64,000 nucleotides of DNA from Selaginella moellendorffii (GCF_000143415.4 NW_003314341.1:423165-487164), one strand, 5' to 3'. Positions 44,860 to 60,600 are shown, counted from the first letter of the stretch. The notes: a model not told the origin generated them from the sequence alone. Numbers and translations: made by a program.

Positions 44860-46749
44860 TTACACAGAAGAACTTACGAAACCTTTGGGATTTCTGGATG
44901 AAGCTCCAAGAATTGTTGTCCATGCCACTCTTTCGGGAACAAAGGGCATGGAATCCACCAATTCTCTCGCGTTTCTAAGCTGGCCGGATCTCCCAAATGC
45001 GTCGATCATGCAGCAGTAAAGCTCCACGTCCGGTTCGATGCCAAAATCTGCGGCCATTCGAAGGAAGTAGCCTCGGGCAACACTGACGAGCCCGCGATGA
45101 CTGCACGAGAGAAGAATGCTCGAGAAACACCCGGGATCGATTGGATGAACAGCCCACAAGTTCATGTCTTGGAAGAAACGTACGGCCTGATTGACACGGC
45201 CTCTGCGACAGTACGTCGTTATCAAAATGTTCCACGACGCGGAATCTCTCTTGGGCATGGCGTCAAAGAACGCTTCCGTCATCGGGAGATTCCCAGTCTG
45301 AGAATACGCCATTGCCATTACGTTCCAAGACACAGTGTCCTTCCTGGGAAAGTTTTGAAACAGGGATTCTGCCTCTAAAATCTTAAAGTTCTGAGCGTAA
45401 GCTACCAGCATCGTATTCCAGGTCGTCATGTCCTGGTCTCTCATTGTGTGAAAACATCTCTTACAGTCTTCCAAATGCCCTAACGCGGCATTTGCTGAAA
45501 TGAATGAGTTACACACGACAACATCTACAAATCGCAAGGAGTTAAACAAGTGCACTGCAATTTCTATTTTGTTTTTAGAGAAATAAAAACTGATCATTAT
45601 GGTGTAGGCAAAGATATCGTGCTCAGGCATAGAATTTCTAAAAAACGTTTCACAATCTTCAAGACACCCCGGCTGGGCATATGTGGCAAGCAAAGCATTG
45701 CATGCCACTATGTCCCTCTCGGGCATCTTCTTGAGAATCTCCTGCGATTCGCCCATCCCTACACGCCCAATTAGGCTTGACCACGTCACCAAGTTTCTTT
45801 CCGGCATCGTTTCCAGGAGCTCCCGAGCATTGTCAACTTCTCCGCATTGAGCCTCCGCACAAATCATGGTATTCCAAGTCGACAGATTCCAATAAGGCAT
45901 GGATTTAAAAACTTCTCGTGCATCTTCCAATTGAGGAATCTGGGCAAATGCATTGAGCATCACCGCCCAAGATATCAAATTCTTCTCTGCCATCCTTTCA
46001 AAGATGACTTGTGCTGATTCTAAATGCTTACTCTCCGCAAATCCTTGCAGCAAAACCGTCCAAGAAACCACATTATGCTCTGGAACCGCATCAAACATCG
46101 CCTTCGCGCGATCAATTTCCCCTGTTTGGAAGCAGGCGTTGATCATCGCTGTCCAAGAGACTATTGTGTGTTCTGGCGATCGATCGAACAGAAACTTGGC
46201 TCTCTGGTAATGCCGATGGCTTACCAAAGCCTGAATCATAGTATCCCAGGAGACGGAGTTCCTCTCTAGCATGCCGTGAAAGATTCTCTCGGATTCTAGA
46301 ATGTCCCCGACTTGGGCATATGCTTGAACCATGGCAGTCCAGGAGACCACATTCCATCGCGGCATCCTATCAAATATTCCTTTAGCTTGTGTGAGATTAC
46401 CGCATTGGGCACAGGCGACGATCACAGTTGTCCACGAAACAACGTCACGCTGCTCCATGTCATCGAATGTTCTCTTTGCATCTTCCAGATGCCCATGCAG
46501 GGCATATGCCGAGAGGAGTATATTCCAGGAGAAGACGTTGGGTCTTCCGATCGCTGTGAATGCCCGCTCTGCCTCGACAAGATCCCCGCACTTGGCATAC
46601 ATCTCGACCGTCAAATTCGCGAGGTATCGATCGCAGCCGTGGACACTGTCGAGAAGGACGGCGTGGATTCGCTTTGCCTGCCCAAGATCCCTGGAATCTC
46701 CTGCCGATTTGAGGAGCCTCGCGAGCTCTTGTGTCGTCGTTCTTTCCAT
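44860..46749 (-). CDS. Pentatricopeptide repeat (PPR) protein, S-type repeats, intronless
   Basis: 629 residues in one exon. From about residue 40 it is built of tandem 31-residue S-type PPR motifs, e.g. RDVVSWTTVIVACAQCGNLT and WNVVSWTAMVQAYAQVGDIL, with the recurrent V-V-S-W-x-x-M core, and longer L-type units near the C-terminus (GCFSSILLSCSHRGLV). Such proteins bind organellar RNA one base per repeat. It ends shortly after the last repeats (ERVAWTTILGASSRN) with no full E or DYW domain, so by itself it lacks an editing deaminase. No strong transit peptide is obvious (it begins MERTTTQELARLLKSAG), so localisation is uncertain. PLS proteins of this kind are numerous in lycophytes. Confidence 0.92.
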   Translation of the reverse strand: MERTTTQELARLLKSAGDSRDLGQAKRIHAVLLDSVHGCDRYLANLTVEMYAKCGDLVEAERAFTAIGRPNVFSWNILLSAYALHGHLEDAKRTFDDMEQRDVVSWTTVIVACAQCGNLTQAKGIFDRMPRWNVVSWTAMVQAYAQVGDILESERIFHGMLERNSVSWDTMIQALVSHRHYQRAKFLFDRSPEHTIVSWTAMINACFQTGEIDRAKAMFDAVPEHNVVSWTVLLQGFAESKHLESAQVIFERMAEKNLISWAVMLNAFAQIPQLEDAREVFKSMPYWNLSTWNTMICAEAQCGEVDNARELLETMPERNLVTWSSLIGRVGMGESQEILKKMPERDIVACNALLATYAQPGCLEDCETFFRNSMPEHDIFAYTIMISFYFSKNKIEIAVHLFNSLRFVDVVVCNSFISANAALGHLEDCKRCFHTMRDQDMTTWNTMLVAYAQNFKILEAESLFQNFPRKDTVSWNVMAMAYSQTGNLPMTEAFFDAMPKRDSASWNILITTYCRRGRVNQAVRFFQDMNLWAVHPIDPGCFSSILLSCSHRGLVSVARGYFLRMAADFGIEPDVELYCCMIDAFGRSGQLRNARELVDSMPFVPERVAWTTILGASSRNPKGFVSSSV

Positions 46750-47177
46750 ACGGGCTGGCTGGTAATTACCAGCGATTTAATATCGGCATTTTTTTTTTTT
46801 TACTTCCCTCTCTAGCTAACGGAATATCCTTTGAGGGATTATCCAATTGGTGCATGCGGCTGACTCTAGGAGGAGAGCTTTGGCTGGGCGGCTTGGCCTA
46901 TTTTCACTGCGCGCAAATCTCTTGCCCTACTCGCGCGCGCGCTCTTGGCGATTGAGCAGTGGAGCGATGGCGCTGGGGCGGCTGGAGGAGGAGAGAGGTA
47001 GGCGACGGCGCTAGGCGGCCTTAGGTCTAGGGTTGGGGGAGCCATGGCTTTGAGCAGGAGGTCCTAGGAGTAGTCGTGCCGAAGAAATCCAAGCCGGAGA
47101 AGCCAGCGGCAGTGAAGGTGAGCTCTTATTCTCCTTCGATCTTTGCCCTCATTCCTTGACCTAGTTCTTCTCGCAGG
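46750..47177. promoter_or_regulatory. Shared upstream region of PPR and DDX6-type genes
   Basis: 428 bp between divergent genes. The right part contains an untranslated first exon of the helicase gene (a donor gtgagc follows gtgaag near 47119 and an acceptor tcgcag lies at 47171-47176, just before the start codon). Confidence 0.45.
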
Positions 47178-49057
<1,880 letters not shown>

Positions 49058-49361
49058 TGTAGCAGCGGGTACTTGTATTCCCTACCAAAAACTCTCACGT
49101 TTTAAACTTAAAACCAGAAGAAAAAAAATTAAAAAAATGAGAAACGTCAAAAACAAAAAGAAAAAATGCTAAAAAAACAAGAAAAAAAAAAACCAGCAAT
49201 CTTCTAACCAGTTAGCAGCAGGTGGCGAATTCTTTGTTCTTGTCGTAACTGTGGAAATTTTGGTTCCACCGCATCCTTTTGCGTGAAGTTCAGTAAAATG
49301 CGAAGTTTAGTTCTGAATAGGCGGAATATGCTTGACTGCGCTTATAACGAGGATATTCTGT

Positions 49362-50744
49362 CTACAACGTTTTCGAATTGAGATAGGCTATGGCGCCGAG
49401 AAAAAAAAGGAGAGCTATGCTTTCATCGGTATGTGCAACGCTACTAGAGGTTTCAGTGCTGCTGGGCTGCGAGGGATTGTTGAAAATTTCCTCCAATTCA
49501 GCGCATTGCTCCACTCCATCGTGTTTCAATGGCGACTTCAAGCAGAGACCCGTATTGTTCATGAGGCGGAGGCGAGCGCCGAGCTTGGTGGCGACTTCTC
49601 TGGAGACTGGAACTGGGCCGGACAAGGAGTTCCTGGCAAGGTTGAGCTCGCAGAGTTGAGGAAGCGCGAGGATCTCTCTTGGGATTGATCCGTGGAGCTT
49701 GTTGTTTTCCAGGTGGAGAACTTTGAGGCTCTTGAGCCTTCCAAGCGCCGTGGGAATCTTCCCTGCGATGTTGGTCGAGGAGAGGACGAGGACCTGGAGG
49801 CTGGTGATGTTTCCCAGTGACTCTGGGATCGTGAAGCTGAGGCTGTTCTCCCGGAGGATCAAGTCTTGGAGCGTATGCAGCCTTCCAAACGACTCGGGGA
49901 TGCCTCCAGCCAGCCGGTTGCGACTGAGATCCATGAAGAGCAGCGACTCAAACCTTCCCAATTCGTCTGGTAAGCTTCCACTCAATCTGTTGTTGCCCAA
50001 GTCGAGCTTCTTCAAGCTCCTCAAGCTGCTGATCACACCTGGGATCTCACCTTCCAGATCGTTGTTGCTCAAGTCCAGAATAATGGCGCTGGCGAGCTTG
50101 TCCAGCGAGCTGGGAATGAAACCGCTCAGCCTGTTGTTGCTGAGATCGAGCCTCTGGAGAGAGCTCAGGTTTCCAAGCGAAGGTGGTATAGAAGAGCTCA
50201 AGTTGTTACCGTGAAGATCCAAGGTGTGAAGCTTGGAGAGGCTTGCAAGCTCCGCAGGAACAGCACCAATGTGTCCGTTTTCTCGAAGCACCAGAGACTC
50301 GAGGCGAGCTCCAAGCTGACCGATTTGCGGCGGAATTGGCCGGGGATTGCCGCTGCAGCACCTGTAGAAGAAGAGGCGCCTGAGAAAGACGAGCTTGGCG
50401 ATGGAAGGCGAGATTGTGGAGTCGGAGCTACAGGCAGGGAAGGCCGTGTCGTCGGAGAGGACTCCAAACGAGAGCGAGACGACGTGAAGGAGGTTGGTGC
50501 TCGTGTCCAAGGTACACTCGATTCCATGCCATCTTCCATTGCAAACATCCGGAATTGTTGTGACCCACGAGTTTCCAGTGGCAGCCATGACGTCGTAAAC
50601 GGCTCGAATCTCGCGTGGATCGGTGCGAGCGCTGGCATTCTGCTGCATGATCGGGAGGACCATGTCGTCGCAGCTCACATGAGTCGTGACGATGCAGAGG
50701 ATGATACAGGAAGAAGCGATCACGATACTTACAAGAAACATCAT
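49362..50744 (-). CDS. Secreted/membrane LRR protein, PII-2 (Piriformospora indica-insensitive 2)-like
   Basis: 460 residues, intronless. A signal peptide (1-25) is followed by an N-terminal cap with CNGRWHGIECTLDTSTNLLHVV and SLSFGVLSDDTAFPAC, the characteristic opening of PII-2-type receptor-like proteins. Then come about ten plant-type LRRs (LDLHGNNLSSSIPPSLGNLS, LDLSNNRLSGFIPSSLDKLA and so on) and a C-terminal cap with NNTGLC and EQCAEL. The end is a short hydrophobic stretch (IALLFFLGAIAYL), suggesting a membrane or GPI anchor; there is no kinase domain. The family is linked to root responses to beneficial fungi in Arabidopsis; that role here is only inferred. Confidence 0.9.
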   Translation of the reverse strand: MMFLVSIVIASSCIILCIVTTHVSCDDMVLPIMQQNASARTDPREIRAVYDVMAATGNSWVTTIPDVCNGRWHGIECTLDTSTNLLHVVSLSFGVLSDDTAFPACSSDSTISPSIAKLVFLRRLFFYRCCSGNPRPIPPQIGQLGARLESLVLRENGHIGAVPAELASLSKLHTLDLHGNNLSSSIPPSLGNLSSLQRLDLSNNRLSGFIPSSLDKLASAIILDLSNNDLEGEIPGVISSLRSLKKLDLGNNRLSGSLPDELGRFESLLFMDLSRNRLAGGIPESFGRLHTLQDLILRENSLSFTIPESLGNITSLQVLVLSSTNIAGKIPTALGRLKSLKVLHLENNKLHGSIPREILALPQLCELNLARNSLSGPVPVSREVATKLGARLRLMNNTGLCLKSPLKHDGVEQCAELEEIFNNPSQPSSTETSSSVAHTDESIALLFFLGAIAYLNSKTL

Positions 50745-51689
50745 CCTTTCTACTCCAGTTGAAAGGTGAGAAACTTCTCTTTTTTGCTTCTCGCATTATA
50801 TAGTTGGAAGCCATGGATTCACATTGAATGTTTTCTTTGCAAGCTCACGGGAGAGCAGTGGATTCTATTAAATCTGTAAAATGTTGCAGCAGGGGTCACA
50901 GGAAACCATGACCTCCTCATAAATGCAAGGTTTATGAAATTTAAGGTTTACAATGGATTGGGATGAGACAAGCGCATGAGCTTCTGTACAGGACCAGAGC
51001 ACCTCTACCCGGGATTGTGAATATCTGAAATGAGCAAAAAAAATTTACTGTCGGTTTGATCTGGGTGGTGAACGCGTCCAAGGATGAGCCGGATGCTTGA
51101 CGAGTCTGGGAAGTGTCAAACTGGGAAAGAAGAAAAAGCAGTTTGACATTACATGCTTGATATTGGAGACGGCGGAGTACGACTATGTATGTCAAGGACA
51201 AGATCACAAGGCGAGCAGCTTGATGCTGGTGAAGAGGAGATATACCATTGAAGATCCTCACTTTTCGGGGTCAAGAGCCATTCTCTTATAAAATGCAAAA
51301 GTTTAAATCATGAAACTCTGTCCGCACCAGCGGCGGCCCAGGTCCAGAGCCGAATGGTACTCATTCGGTTCTTTTCTTTCAGGGTTTCTTGCGAGATTGA
51401 GAGAGCTGGATTGAGGTGTTCGAGCCACAGGGGCAAACAAACTCTTATGTATAGGAACAGAGTCTGAAATGGGGTGACCCGGCTTCCTGCTAAATTAGAA
51501 GTGTGCTTGTTTACGTATGTCACAATAACATCAGTTGTCTCGCAATCTTTCCCTCAGGAGTGTGGTGTGTTCCAGCAAGTGAGAAGAACTATAAATGTAA
51601 GGATTTAAAACATGTATTAGAGTAAACAAGAAAAGTGATTTAGAAAATCATAGCCATCAGAAACTTTAGAACTGGCCCATACAAAACTC
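50745..51689. other. Intergenic, no gene seen
   Basis: Includes the promoter side of the LRR gene and small frames without recognisable content. Confidence 0.4.
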
Positions 51690-52110
51690 AATGGCTTGGT
51701 GTGTAAGACAAGCGCAGGTGGCCTTCTGTAAAAGCAGCTAATAGCCCAAAGCTACCTATAGAAGGAAAAGTGACATCTAACTTTCTTATTGGCGACTGTC
51801 TGGAATGGGAAAATTGTGTTGGTTGAGTCTGGAGAAGGGCATGTTTATGGTATCTTGTCCAATACATGGCGGGTTCCCTTGCCAAGGTGAGTTCAATGGC
51901 AAGCTTTTGCTGGTTTAACCAATTCAACAGACTGCAAACAAACAAAACAAACCAAGTTGATAAACTTGTTGAAAGGAATTACCCTATGGGAAATATGGAA
52001 AGCCAGGTGTAACAAGATTTTCAACAATAAACATGATGGCCAAAAGGTGGTAGCTGTGTGAGTTTGGGCTTGAATCATCACTGCAGCAGCAGCACTAGAA
52101 AAAAGACAAG
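51690..52110 (+). mobile_element. Possible LINE pol remnant
   Basis: On the plus strand a frame near 51970-52060 reads LLKGITLWEIWKARCNKIFN, which resembles the 'W-x-I-W-x-x-R' segment after the reverse transcriptase of plant L1-type LINEs. Upstream pieces are in other frames. Only weak evidence. Confidence 0.35.
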
Positions 52111-53390
52111 GGTGAAATGGTCCAGAAAAAACAAAAAGAGAAGCACAAATCTAGCATTTTTTGTGGAAGTAAAGGGAGGTAGGCATTCGTGAATGGATGT
52201 GGATACCACTGGATGAATGGTTTCAAGTGACACATTTAAAATGGCCATTAAGTTCTAATTCACAAGCAAACCTCTGCTTTCTTCCATAGTAAAACCCTCC
52301 CCTTGTGCTGGTTTTATGATCAGTTTTTTAGTGTTTTGCTAGTATATAAAAGGCCCCATTTAACAAAGATTGCAATAGAGAATTGGACAGCTTTGAAGAA
52401 CATGTTTGGGAATGGCCATTTGTTCTTCCTCTTTGCTGCAGTTGAGCAGTCATGCAATCTAAAGTCATGTAACATTTGCAGTACATGGTCCTTTCTCTAG
52501 TTTTTTTGTCATGATATCTACTGTCATTTGTTTCGTTGCAATGTACTTCAGCTGCACCCTATTCACTAGAACTTGTTCTTGAATAAAGTGTACCTTATCT
52601 CAATGTGTTTGGGTGTGAATAATTAGTGGGCAATAATCATACGGTTGTGGTTCCATTGGTGAAGAGTGAGAGGAGGAAATACAAGAGAAAAGCTTCAGGG
52701 AAATAGCAAGAGAGTGGTGTGCCATGGAGTCGAACACACTGGTGCTGCCAATAAGGCCTGTGGCAAGGAGGACGAACCTCTGGACAGCCACAATGTAGTC
52801 CTTAGGTAGCAGTGGTTCTTCCATGTTTGCTCTTCTTACAATACTCTGCCTCAATGGGTGAAAGAGCTATGATTGCTTGTCACTTGCTACTCTAAGTTTG
52901 AAGAGATATCCTAAACCCAGAGCTCTGGCGTTCTTTCTTTCCAATCCTTGAGGATGGATTCCATAATGTTTATAACCTGAGCAATGTTGGAGATGTCAAC
53001 TAATGCTAGCGCAAATGTGAGTGTAACTATTGTAAGTAGGTCAGACACTATGCTAGAGAATGTCAAGACACCTTGAAGTTGCTCAGAACAGCCTTGGAAT
53101 TGCCTCCTCAACTTGGTGATATCCTTGTTTGCTTTGAGTTGACAAGCAAAGCTATGGCTATGGTTGTCTTTGTGAGTTAATGGTTTTTCTTCATTAATAA
53201 GAGCATTTTACTATCTTATGCATTCTAGGCAAACCAACGATTCGTGGTGATTGCTTCATCTAGACTTGATAGCTGAGAGAGCATTGATATCAGCCTGGTT
53301 ATAATTATTTGAGTGTTTGATTTTATCCTGCGTAGGTTCTGGCTTACAGACAGGAGTCGTGCTAGTTTCAAAACAGCTTCGTGGTGAAAC
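52111..53390. other. Intergenic, no gene seen
   Basis: Minus-strand frames of 66-84 codons have no recognised domain. Retroelement debris is likely but unproved. Confidence 0.4.
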
Positions 53391-55154
<1,764 letters not shown>

Positions 55155-55219
55155 CGAAGAATCTATCGATCGATTCACAAACCCTAAAGCTTGAGAATAA
55201 ATAAGGGGAGTTGTTCTAT

Positions 55220-56319
55220 TCACGCATTGCTCTTCTGGATGACAACAGCGTTAGCCAATCCAGCCTCTTGGATCGTGAGCGACGAATCGTTGAGGAGCTT
55301 TGGAGGAAATCCCATGACTTGGAGCGAGTAGAGCTTGGGTCCGCCGGCTCGGGCCGCGTCGATAAACCCACGAATGTCTCCCACGGTGTGGTGATTGTTG
55401 AATCGCGCTACCATTCTCGTCCCATCGGCGAGCCGCAGCTGGAGCGACGTGAAAGGCTTCTGCTCGTCCACCACGATCCCACGGAATGGAGCGGCAGGGG
55501 TCACAGCGGCGTCACTAGCGTCATTGCTGCTGGGGGGCTGCGAAGATCCTAGAGTTCTTCCTGCTCCAAAGAAGTATTGCTGCTGCGCTGGAGGCGGCGG
55601 CTGGCATGGAGCAAAGCAAAGATCACAGATGAGAAGAGAGAAACTTGAGAGAAGGAACTTACGGTCCAGTCCGCGTCGCGCTTCATCAAGTTGACATGGA
55701 CCGGGATGTCTGGATTTCTAGAGTCCAATTCTCTCGGGCACTCACCTCTGTGGATGCTCTAGAAGAACAAGCAAGGGGGCTTGTGAGAACCGAAAGAGAG
55801 AAACAAGAAACTCTATCTCACGCACCTGGAGAAAAGGAATGTTTGCTGGATCGTCGAGCCTTCTCAGGCCACCATCGTTCACAGTGAAGCCATTCCTCCA
55901 GAAAGTGATGGTGTGAAACACTGGCTCCGGCGTCGATTCCTCGTCCGGAGCTGCCGCCCCGGATGCCTGGCCGCCTGCTAGGGTTCTTCCAACGCCCCCA
56001 AACCCACCGGATTTGGCGCGGCTGGATGAGGACGAGACATCGCCCGTCCCCTTCTGGGCTCCAAGCTCCAGCGCGCGATTGAAAATCGAGTCGACATCCT
56101 TGTTCTGCTTGTTGTTGGCAGGATCTTGGACCACCATGCCACTGAAAATCACATCGATCGATTCATCGGCCACGAAACTAACTTGGACCATTGCTGTGCC
56201 TACCTCTTCTCGCCGCCAGTGTAGTACTCCTGCCCATCCGAATCGCTGTCCGATTCATGCGCGCGCTTGAGATCAGAGAGAGTAGCGACCTCGCCGCGTT
56301 TCTTCTTCTTGTCTCCCAT
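55220..56319 (-). CDS. Plant UBX protein, PUX4/p47 type (SEP and UBX domains)
   Basis: A cofactor of the AAA ATPase CDC48/p97, acting in membrane fusion or protein extraction. Four exons: 56204-56319, 55826-56141, 55663-55758 and 55220-55600, giving 302 residues, the length of Arabidopsis PUX4. A basic/acidic N-terminus (MGDKKKKRG) leads to [14 protein letters not shown]; the SEP domain spans [20 protein letters not shown] to CPRELDSRN and VHVNLMKR; the UBX domain (about 220-300) contains [20 protein letters not shown] and [12 protein letters not shown], where GFPP stands at the position of the FPR loop that binds p97. There is no UBA domain. It is divergent from the bZIP gene, with 99 bp between start codons. 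Confidence 0.93.
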
Positions 56320-56418
56320 CCTCCTCCAAGAACCCTAACCTAAAGCCCTTTTCTCTTTACTTTAGTAGTTATACATAACTAACGACCACCACCGGTCACC
56401 CTAAAATTTCTCTCTTTC
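56320..56418. promoter_or_regulatory. 99-bp bidirectional promoter, PUX4-type / G-box bZIP
   Basis: Two start codons on opposite strands are 99 bp apart, so both leaders and core promoters must overlap or be very short. Confidence 0.5.
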
Positions 56419-58294
56419 ATGGGCAGTGAAGGCGACGGCAAATCGATCGCCCCCGAGCAGCACGATCCGGAGCAGCAGCGCCAGGTACTTGATCGTTCGC
56501 GTGAAATTCCCTTGCGCTGTTGTGTGTTCTTTGCTTGATCGGCACGGCATTTTCTTGCTATCGATTGAAGGAATGGAGCTCACTGATTCATTCATCCATC
56601 CACTGTTTGATCGACCAGCTTTTAGCAATCTATCTCTTTCTGGTTCACAGGACGAGGAGGAAGAGGTGGTGGAGGAGGAGGAGGAGGAGGAGGATCACGA
56701 GGAGCCGACCACGTCCGCCGCTCATCAATTCGATTGCCAATGGCCCATGGCCGATGTAATTGGAGCAGCAGCGCCATCTCCAGCACTCCAGGTTCTTCCT
56801 TTCAAGAGTTTTTTACTTCTTATCCTTGGTTCTTCGATCGTTCTTCCTTTTTGATTCGTTTCTGCGACTGATGGATTGGTTCCTCTCGCAGGCAGCAGCT
56901 GTTCCAGGCTACGCTTCATCGCCAGTACGCTATATGTGGGGAGGAATCCAGGCAAGTATTCATCTTTTTATACGTTTTCTTCTCTCTCTTTTTTGACAAT
57001 GGAGAAGTTTTCTCTTTTTTGTTTGCGTTTCAGCCTTTGATGCCATCGTTCGCGACATACAATCCTTATGGGCAGCCGGTAAGATTTTTCTCGTCAGAAA
57101 ACAGTGTTGATCGTATACAGCAAATGAGCAACAAGCATCCTGCTATGTCTTAAGCATGCTTTTAGGGGCCACCTCCTGGACATTTCGGTGCAAAGGCTTT
57201 CCAAATGGTACGTCCACCGTGAGCGACCACGGATTGTTTTTTACTCGCGAGAGCTCCACAGGCTCAGAGTGGTCCTGCTGCGTCAGCCGATGTGCAACAA
57301 GCCGACTCGCCATCGAAGAGCAAGCCCGTCAAGAACGGCAGCTTTGGCCACAGGTCAGCCAGCTTTCTTTCGTTTTGATTATCGAGCTCACCGCACTTTG
57401 ACAGTAGCAGCAGTGGCAGCGATGGATCAAGCGAAGGAAGCGAAGATGACAACTCCAACAACAACAACAATGTAAGGAATGTTTTAGCCTCGTTCGTCAA
57501 CACTGCTTTACAAGTTCTCTGCTGCAGAAGAATGCTTTCCATCAAATGGCTATGGAAGGTGACCGATCTTTAAACTCTGTTCCCTTGAGTAGCTGGAACT
57601 TCACTCGGTCTCGGATGTTGCAGTTTTGGAGAGTAGCAATACAGCAGGAATGTTTGGAAGCTGCTCTGGCTCCATTGAAGCGAATCCAACGGGAGTGCCG
57701 AATACTCTGATGGATTACTGGAGCGGAAATGTTTCCAGAGTACACAGGAAATCGAAGCACTCGTCAGTGCCATCGCAGCCGCTGGTCCCGGGGATGCCAA
57801 GCTCGCTGTTGGGGGCTGCTTCCGCTTGTGATGGTTCTGATATGTGGTCACAGGTTTATCACACTTGTTTCCTTCTTTTTTTTCTCAATGTACCTCTGGT
57901 AGGATGAACGAGAGCTCAAAAGACAAAGAAGAAAGCAATCCAACCGGGAGTCAGCAAGGCGATCGAGATTGCGAAAGCAGGCAAGTTTGTCTTCATTCCT
58001 TTTCAGAAGAAAGTGATTTAAATCGAATTAATTTGTGTGAAATGAGACAGGCAGAGTGTGAAGAACTAAGCACCAGAGTGGATGCTTTGGCTGTGGAGAA
58101 CGCGGCACTGAGGACCGAGTTGGGCCGACTTATGGAAGAACGTAACAAGCTCGCACAAGAAAATGTCACTTTGATGGTATGGTTTTACAAAGTTTGTGAT
58201 TTTTCTAGCTAAACATATATAGTCTAATTTCTTACAGGAACAAGTGCTAGAAAAATCACAACACGAGCAAGACACAATGTTTGCTCCTAGTTAA
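56419..58294 (+). CDS. G-box-binding bZIP transcription factor (GBF type, group G)
   Basis: Binds ACGT-core G-boxes in light- and ABA-responsive promoters. Twelve coding exons: 56419-56484, 56651-56791, 56892-56951, 57034-57078, 57166-57207, 57262-57353, 57405-57471, 57528-57558, 57624-57853, 57903-57980, 58051-58176 and 58238-58294, giving about 344 residues. An acidic Glu run precedes a proline-rich MFMR-type region (YMWGGIQPLMPSFATYNPYG, then GPPPGHFG). The basic region KQSNRESARRSRLRKQAECE has the invariant N-x7-R, and the zipper has six leucines at exact seven-residue spacing. Two introns (after 56951 and after 57980) start with GC (CAG then gcaagt). The acceptor at 57405 could equally be 57408, adding or dropping one Ser. 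Confidence 0.93.
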
Positions 58295-58800
58295 TTCATC
58301 ATTCATTAAATTTAATACATAATTCTTTCCCAAATCTAAAACGATGTCATTTTTCTTTCCTTAAAAATGTCGCATTCCCTAGTCACACTGCCTGAACTTG
58401 GACAGCTTTTTGTACCCTTAAAAAAACAGTGTTTTACCTTTCATAAAAGGGTGATTTATTATTAAACCTTTCAAAAGAAAGGCTGAAATAATGTAGTGTT
58501 CTTAGAGATAAATACTATTAATAAAAAATTAAACATAATGTAGTAGGATAATTTAATTGATGGTAAATACTTATGCTTATAAAATATCATTTAACTTTGA
58601 TTATCTTTTATACTTTGAAGTTTATACTTTTTAATAGACTTTCAAGGTGAAAGATAAATCTCAAACCCTTCAAAAGAAAAAAAAATGTCACCCTTCAATG
58701 TTCCACAAAAAGACCCCACCTGGGAGCAGCGTCCCACCCCCTACTAAAGCACCCTCCAGCCGCCTCTCCTCCCTCTCTGCTCATCTTCCCATCATATGAT
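58295..58800. other. AT-rich intergenic region
   Basis: Largely AT-rich, presumably including the bZIP 3' UTR. No coding signal. Confidence 0.5.
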
Positions 58801-59370
58801 CACACAATGCTGGGTAAGCACTGGTTCTCATATTTGCATGTCTTGTGGGAAGCTTTCATTTGAGGTATAGCTCCTCACATTTCTTTTCTCTTGGGCTTCT
58901 ATAAAACGTTTTGGCAGGGGAAGTCCTGTGATAGACGTTCTGCTGAGATCGCATTTGGATCTTCGTACTACCATCTCCATCCTGATGATTCCCATCTCGT
59001 TGGGATTGGCTGCCGGTAACTAAACATTTCTTTCTCTCTTAATTTCGTCTTCTCTATTTCTCTGAAAGCTTCACTGTTTGTGCTATCATGGCCATGTTCA
59101 TAGACTGGGGCTGCTGGTAAGATAAACTCTTCACTCTCATCTTTATGACTCTGGTTTTAGACAATCGGATCTACTATTGGACTGGGCATTTTGTAAGTGG
59201 CCACTCACTGAAGCATTTGATAGCGGCTTGATCATGCAAGGAAGTTGTTCACAGAGTTTTTCTTTTCTATCATTTAAGCTATGTCTCACTGCTTCTAAAA
59301 AACCACTTGTAGGTTAGGAGATTGAGGGCAATGAGCATGATGAACGCTAACCTTCTCACTCATGTGTAAG
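58787..59370 (+). other. Possible small multi-exon transcription unit
   Basis: A chain of good splice sites lies close together: donor gtaagc near 58814, acceptor ttggcag at 58917, donor gtaact at 59016, acceptor catag at 59103, donor gtaaga at 59117, acceptor tttag at 59160, donor gtaagt at 59193 and acceptor ttgtag at 59312. One path from the ATG at 58797 stays open over three or more exons; the last exon reads RRLRAMSMMNANLL in another phase. No protein family is recognised, so this may be a non-coding RNA or a small gene I cannot phase. Confidence 0.25.
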
Positions 59371-60600
59371 AACTCGTGCCTTTAGTTGCTGTAGAATGGG
59401 GCCAACATATATGTGTTTTTTGATCATATAGTGAATAAAATACTTAATTACGCACTCTGGAGCAAAAACCTTTACTCAAGAAGAGAACACACAAGACACT
59501 TGACATGCCTTCATGATAAAGGGCTGGTGAGTTGCAAGATTGGAGCAGCTAGAATCATGTCTTTGAAGCACAATAGGGGCAGAAGATTGAAAGCCAAATC
59601 TAGAGCTCCTGAGGGACTTTTGTGTATATAGAAGTGTCAACTACTTCTTTGGAACAGGACGTGGTAAAAAAGGTGGCTTATTTGCTTTTATGTTCTAAGG
59701 TTTGTAAATATATATATGTATATACATATATTACCCTAGCTAAGTAATACACTAATTATAGTATTATAGTATATGAATAATCCAGTCCAAGTGCTCCACT
59801 TGCCCGGTCCCAAGACCAACATTCCAAGGTACCACCGACATACTAGCCTATTACGCTAAGGCCATGCCCTTTCACCTTTGTCACACCGGTGGTCCAACAT
59901 CACCTGCATCACAGTCCTGTCTCTCAAGGATTGGGCCATTCATCCAGGAGTGACCATCCAAGATCCACTCCTTAGCATCCTTAAGATGCTCGCAAACATA
60001 GAGAACAGCCTTCCTTAATATCCCTTTTACTGTCCTCACCAAGTCCCTTTTCTGCCCATGGCTGTGTTCGCCAACACTGCCACTAGGACAGAGCTTATAG
60101 GCCCGACCAGTAAGTCCCACTATCCTCTGGGACTTCCTCACCACATGATTGTATCATTGGTCACTACACTAAAGGACCACTCCTCTTCCTTTCCATAGTC
60201 TGGGACTTTGGGACAACATTTCAGAACACTATGGCCTTACGCAAGCCTCATGGGTACTCTCCCCACCTTCCGCCTTTTGGTGCTCTAGCCATGGGTTTAG
60301 AGCAAGGTTTCGTTGAGCCACGCCAGGTATCCAAGTAGGTAGTGCCATCTACACTTGGACTGGGAGCATTGACCATTCAATCTCTTGGGGGAACTAGAGC
60401 CGGCTCTTAAACACTTCACCAAGCTACCACGCTTGACAGTCCATATTCACTCTAGCCTTGGACCTCCCAATGGTTATCCCGTCACCTAACACCTGGGCAC
60501 GGCCTTCCTGGGCCAAATTGGCATTTCCTGGCCAAACTGGCTCCACTGGAGTCCACCCCCCTACTATACTTTTGGAGCTCACCAAACCCCCTAGGGTTTG
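59371..60600. other. Intergenic, no gene seen
   Basis: Mixed composition, with a palindromic TA-rich patch (tatatatatgtatatacatata) near 59709-59731. Frames are short and without content. Confidence 0.4.

Noticed and set aside
45550-46815. Plus-strand frames of 74-167 codons
   Set aside because: Antisense to the PPR gene, whose repeat code is unambiguous on the minus strand.
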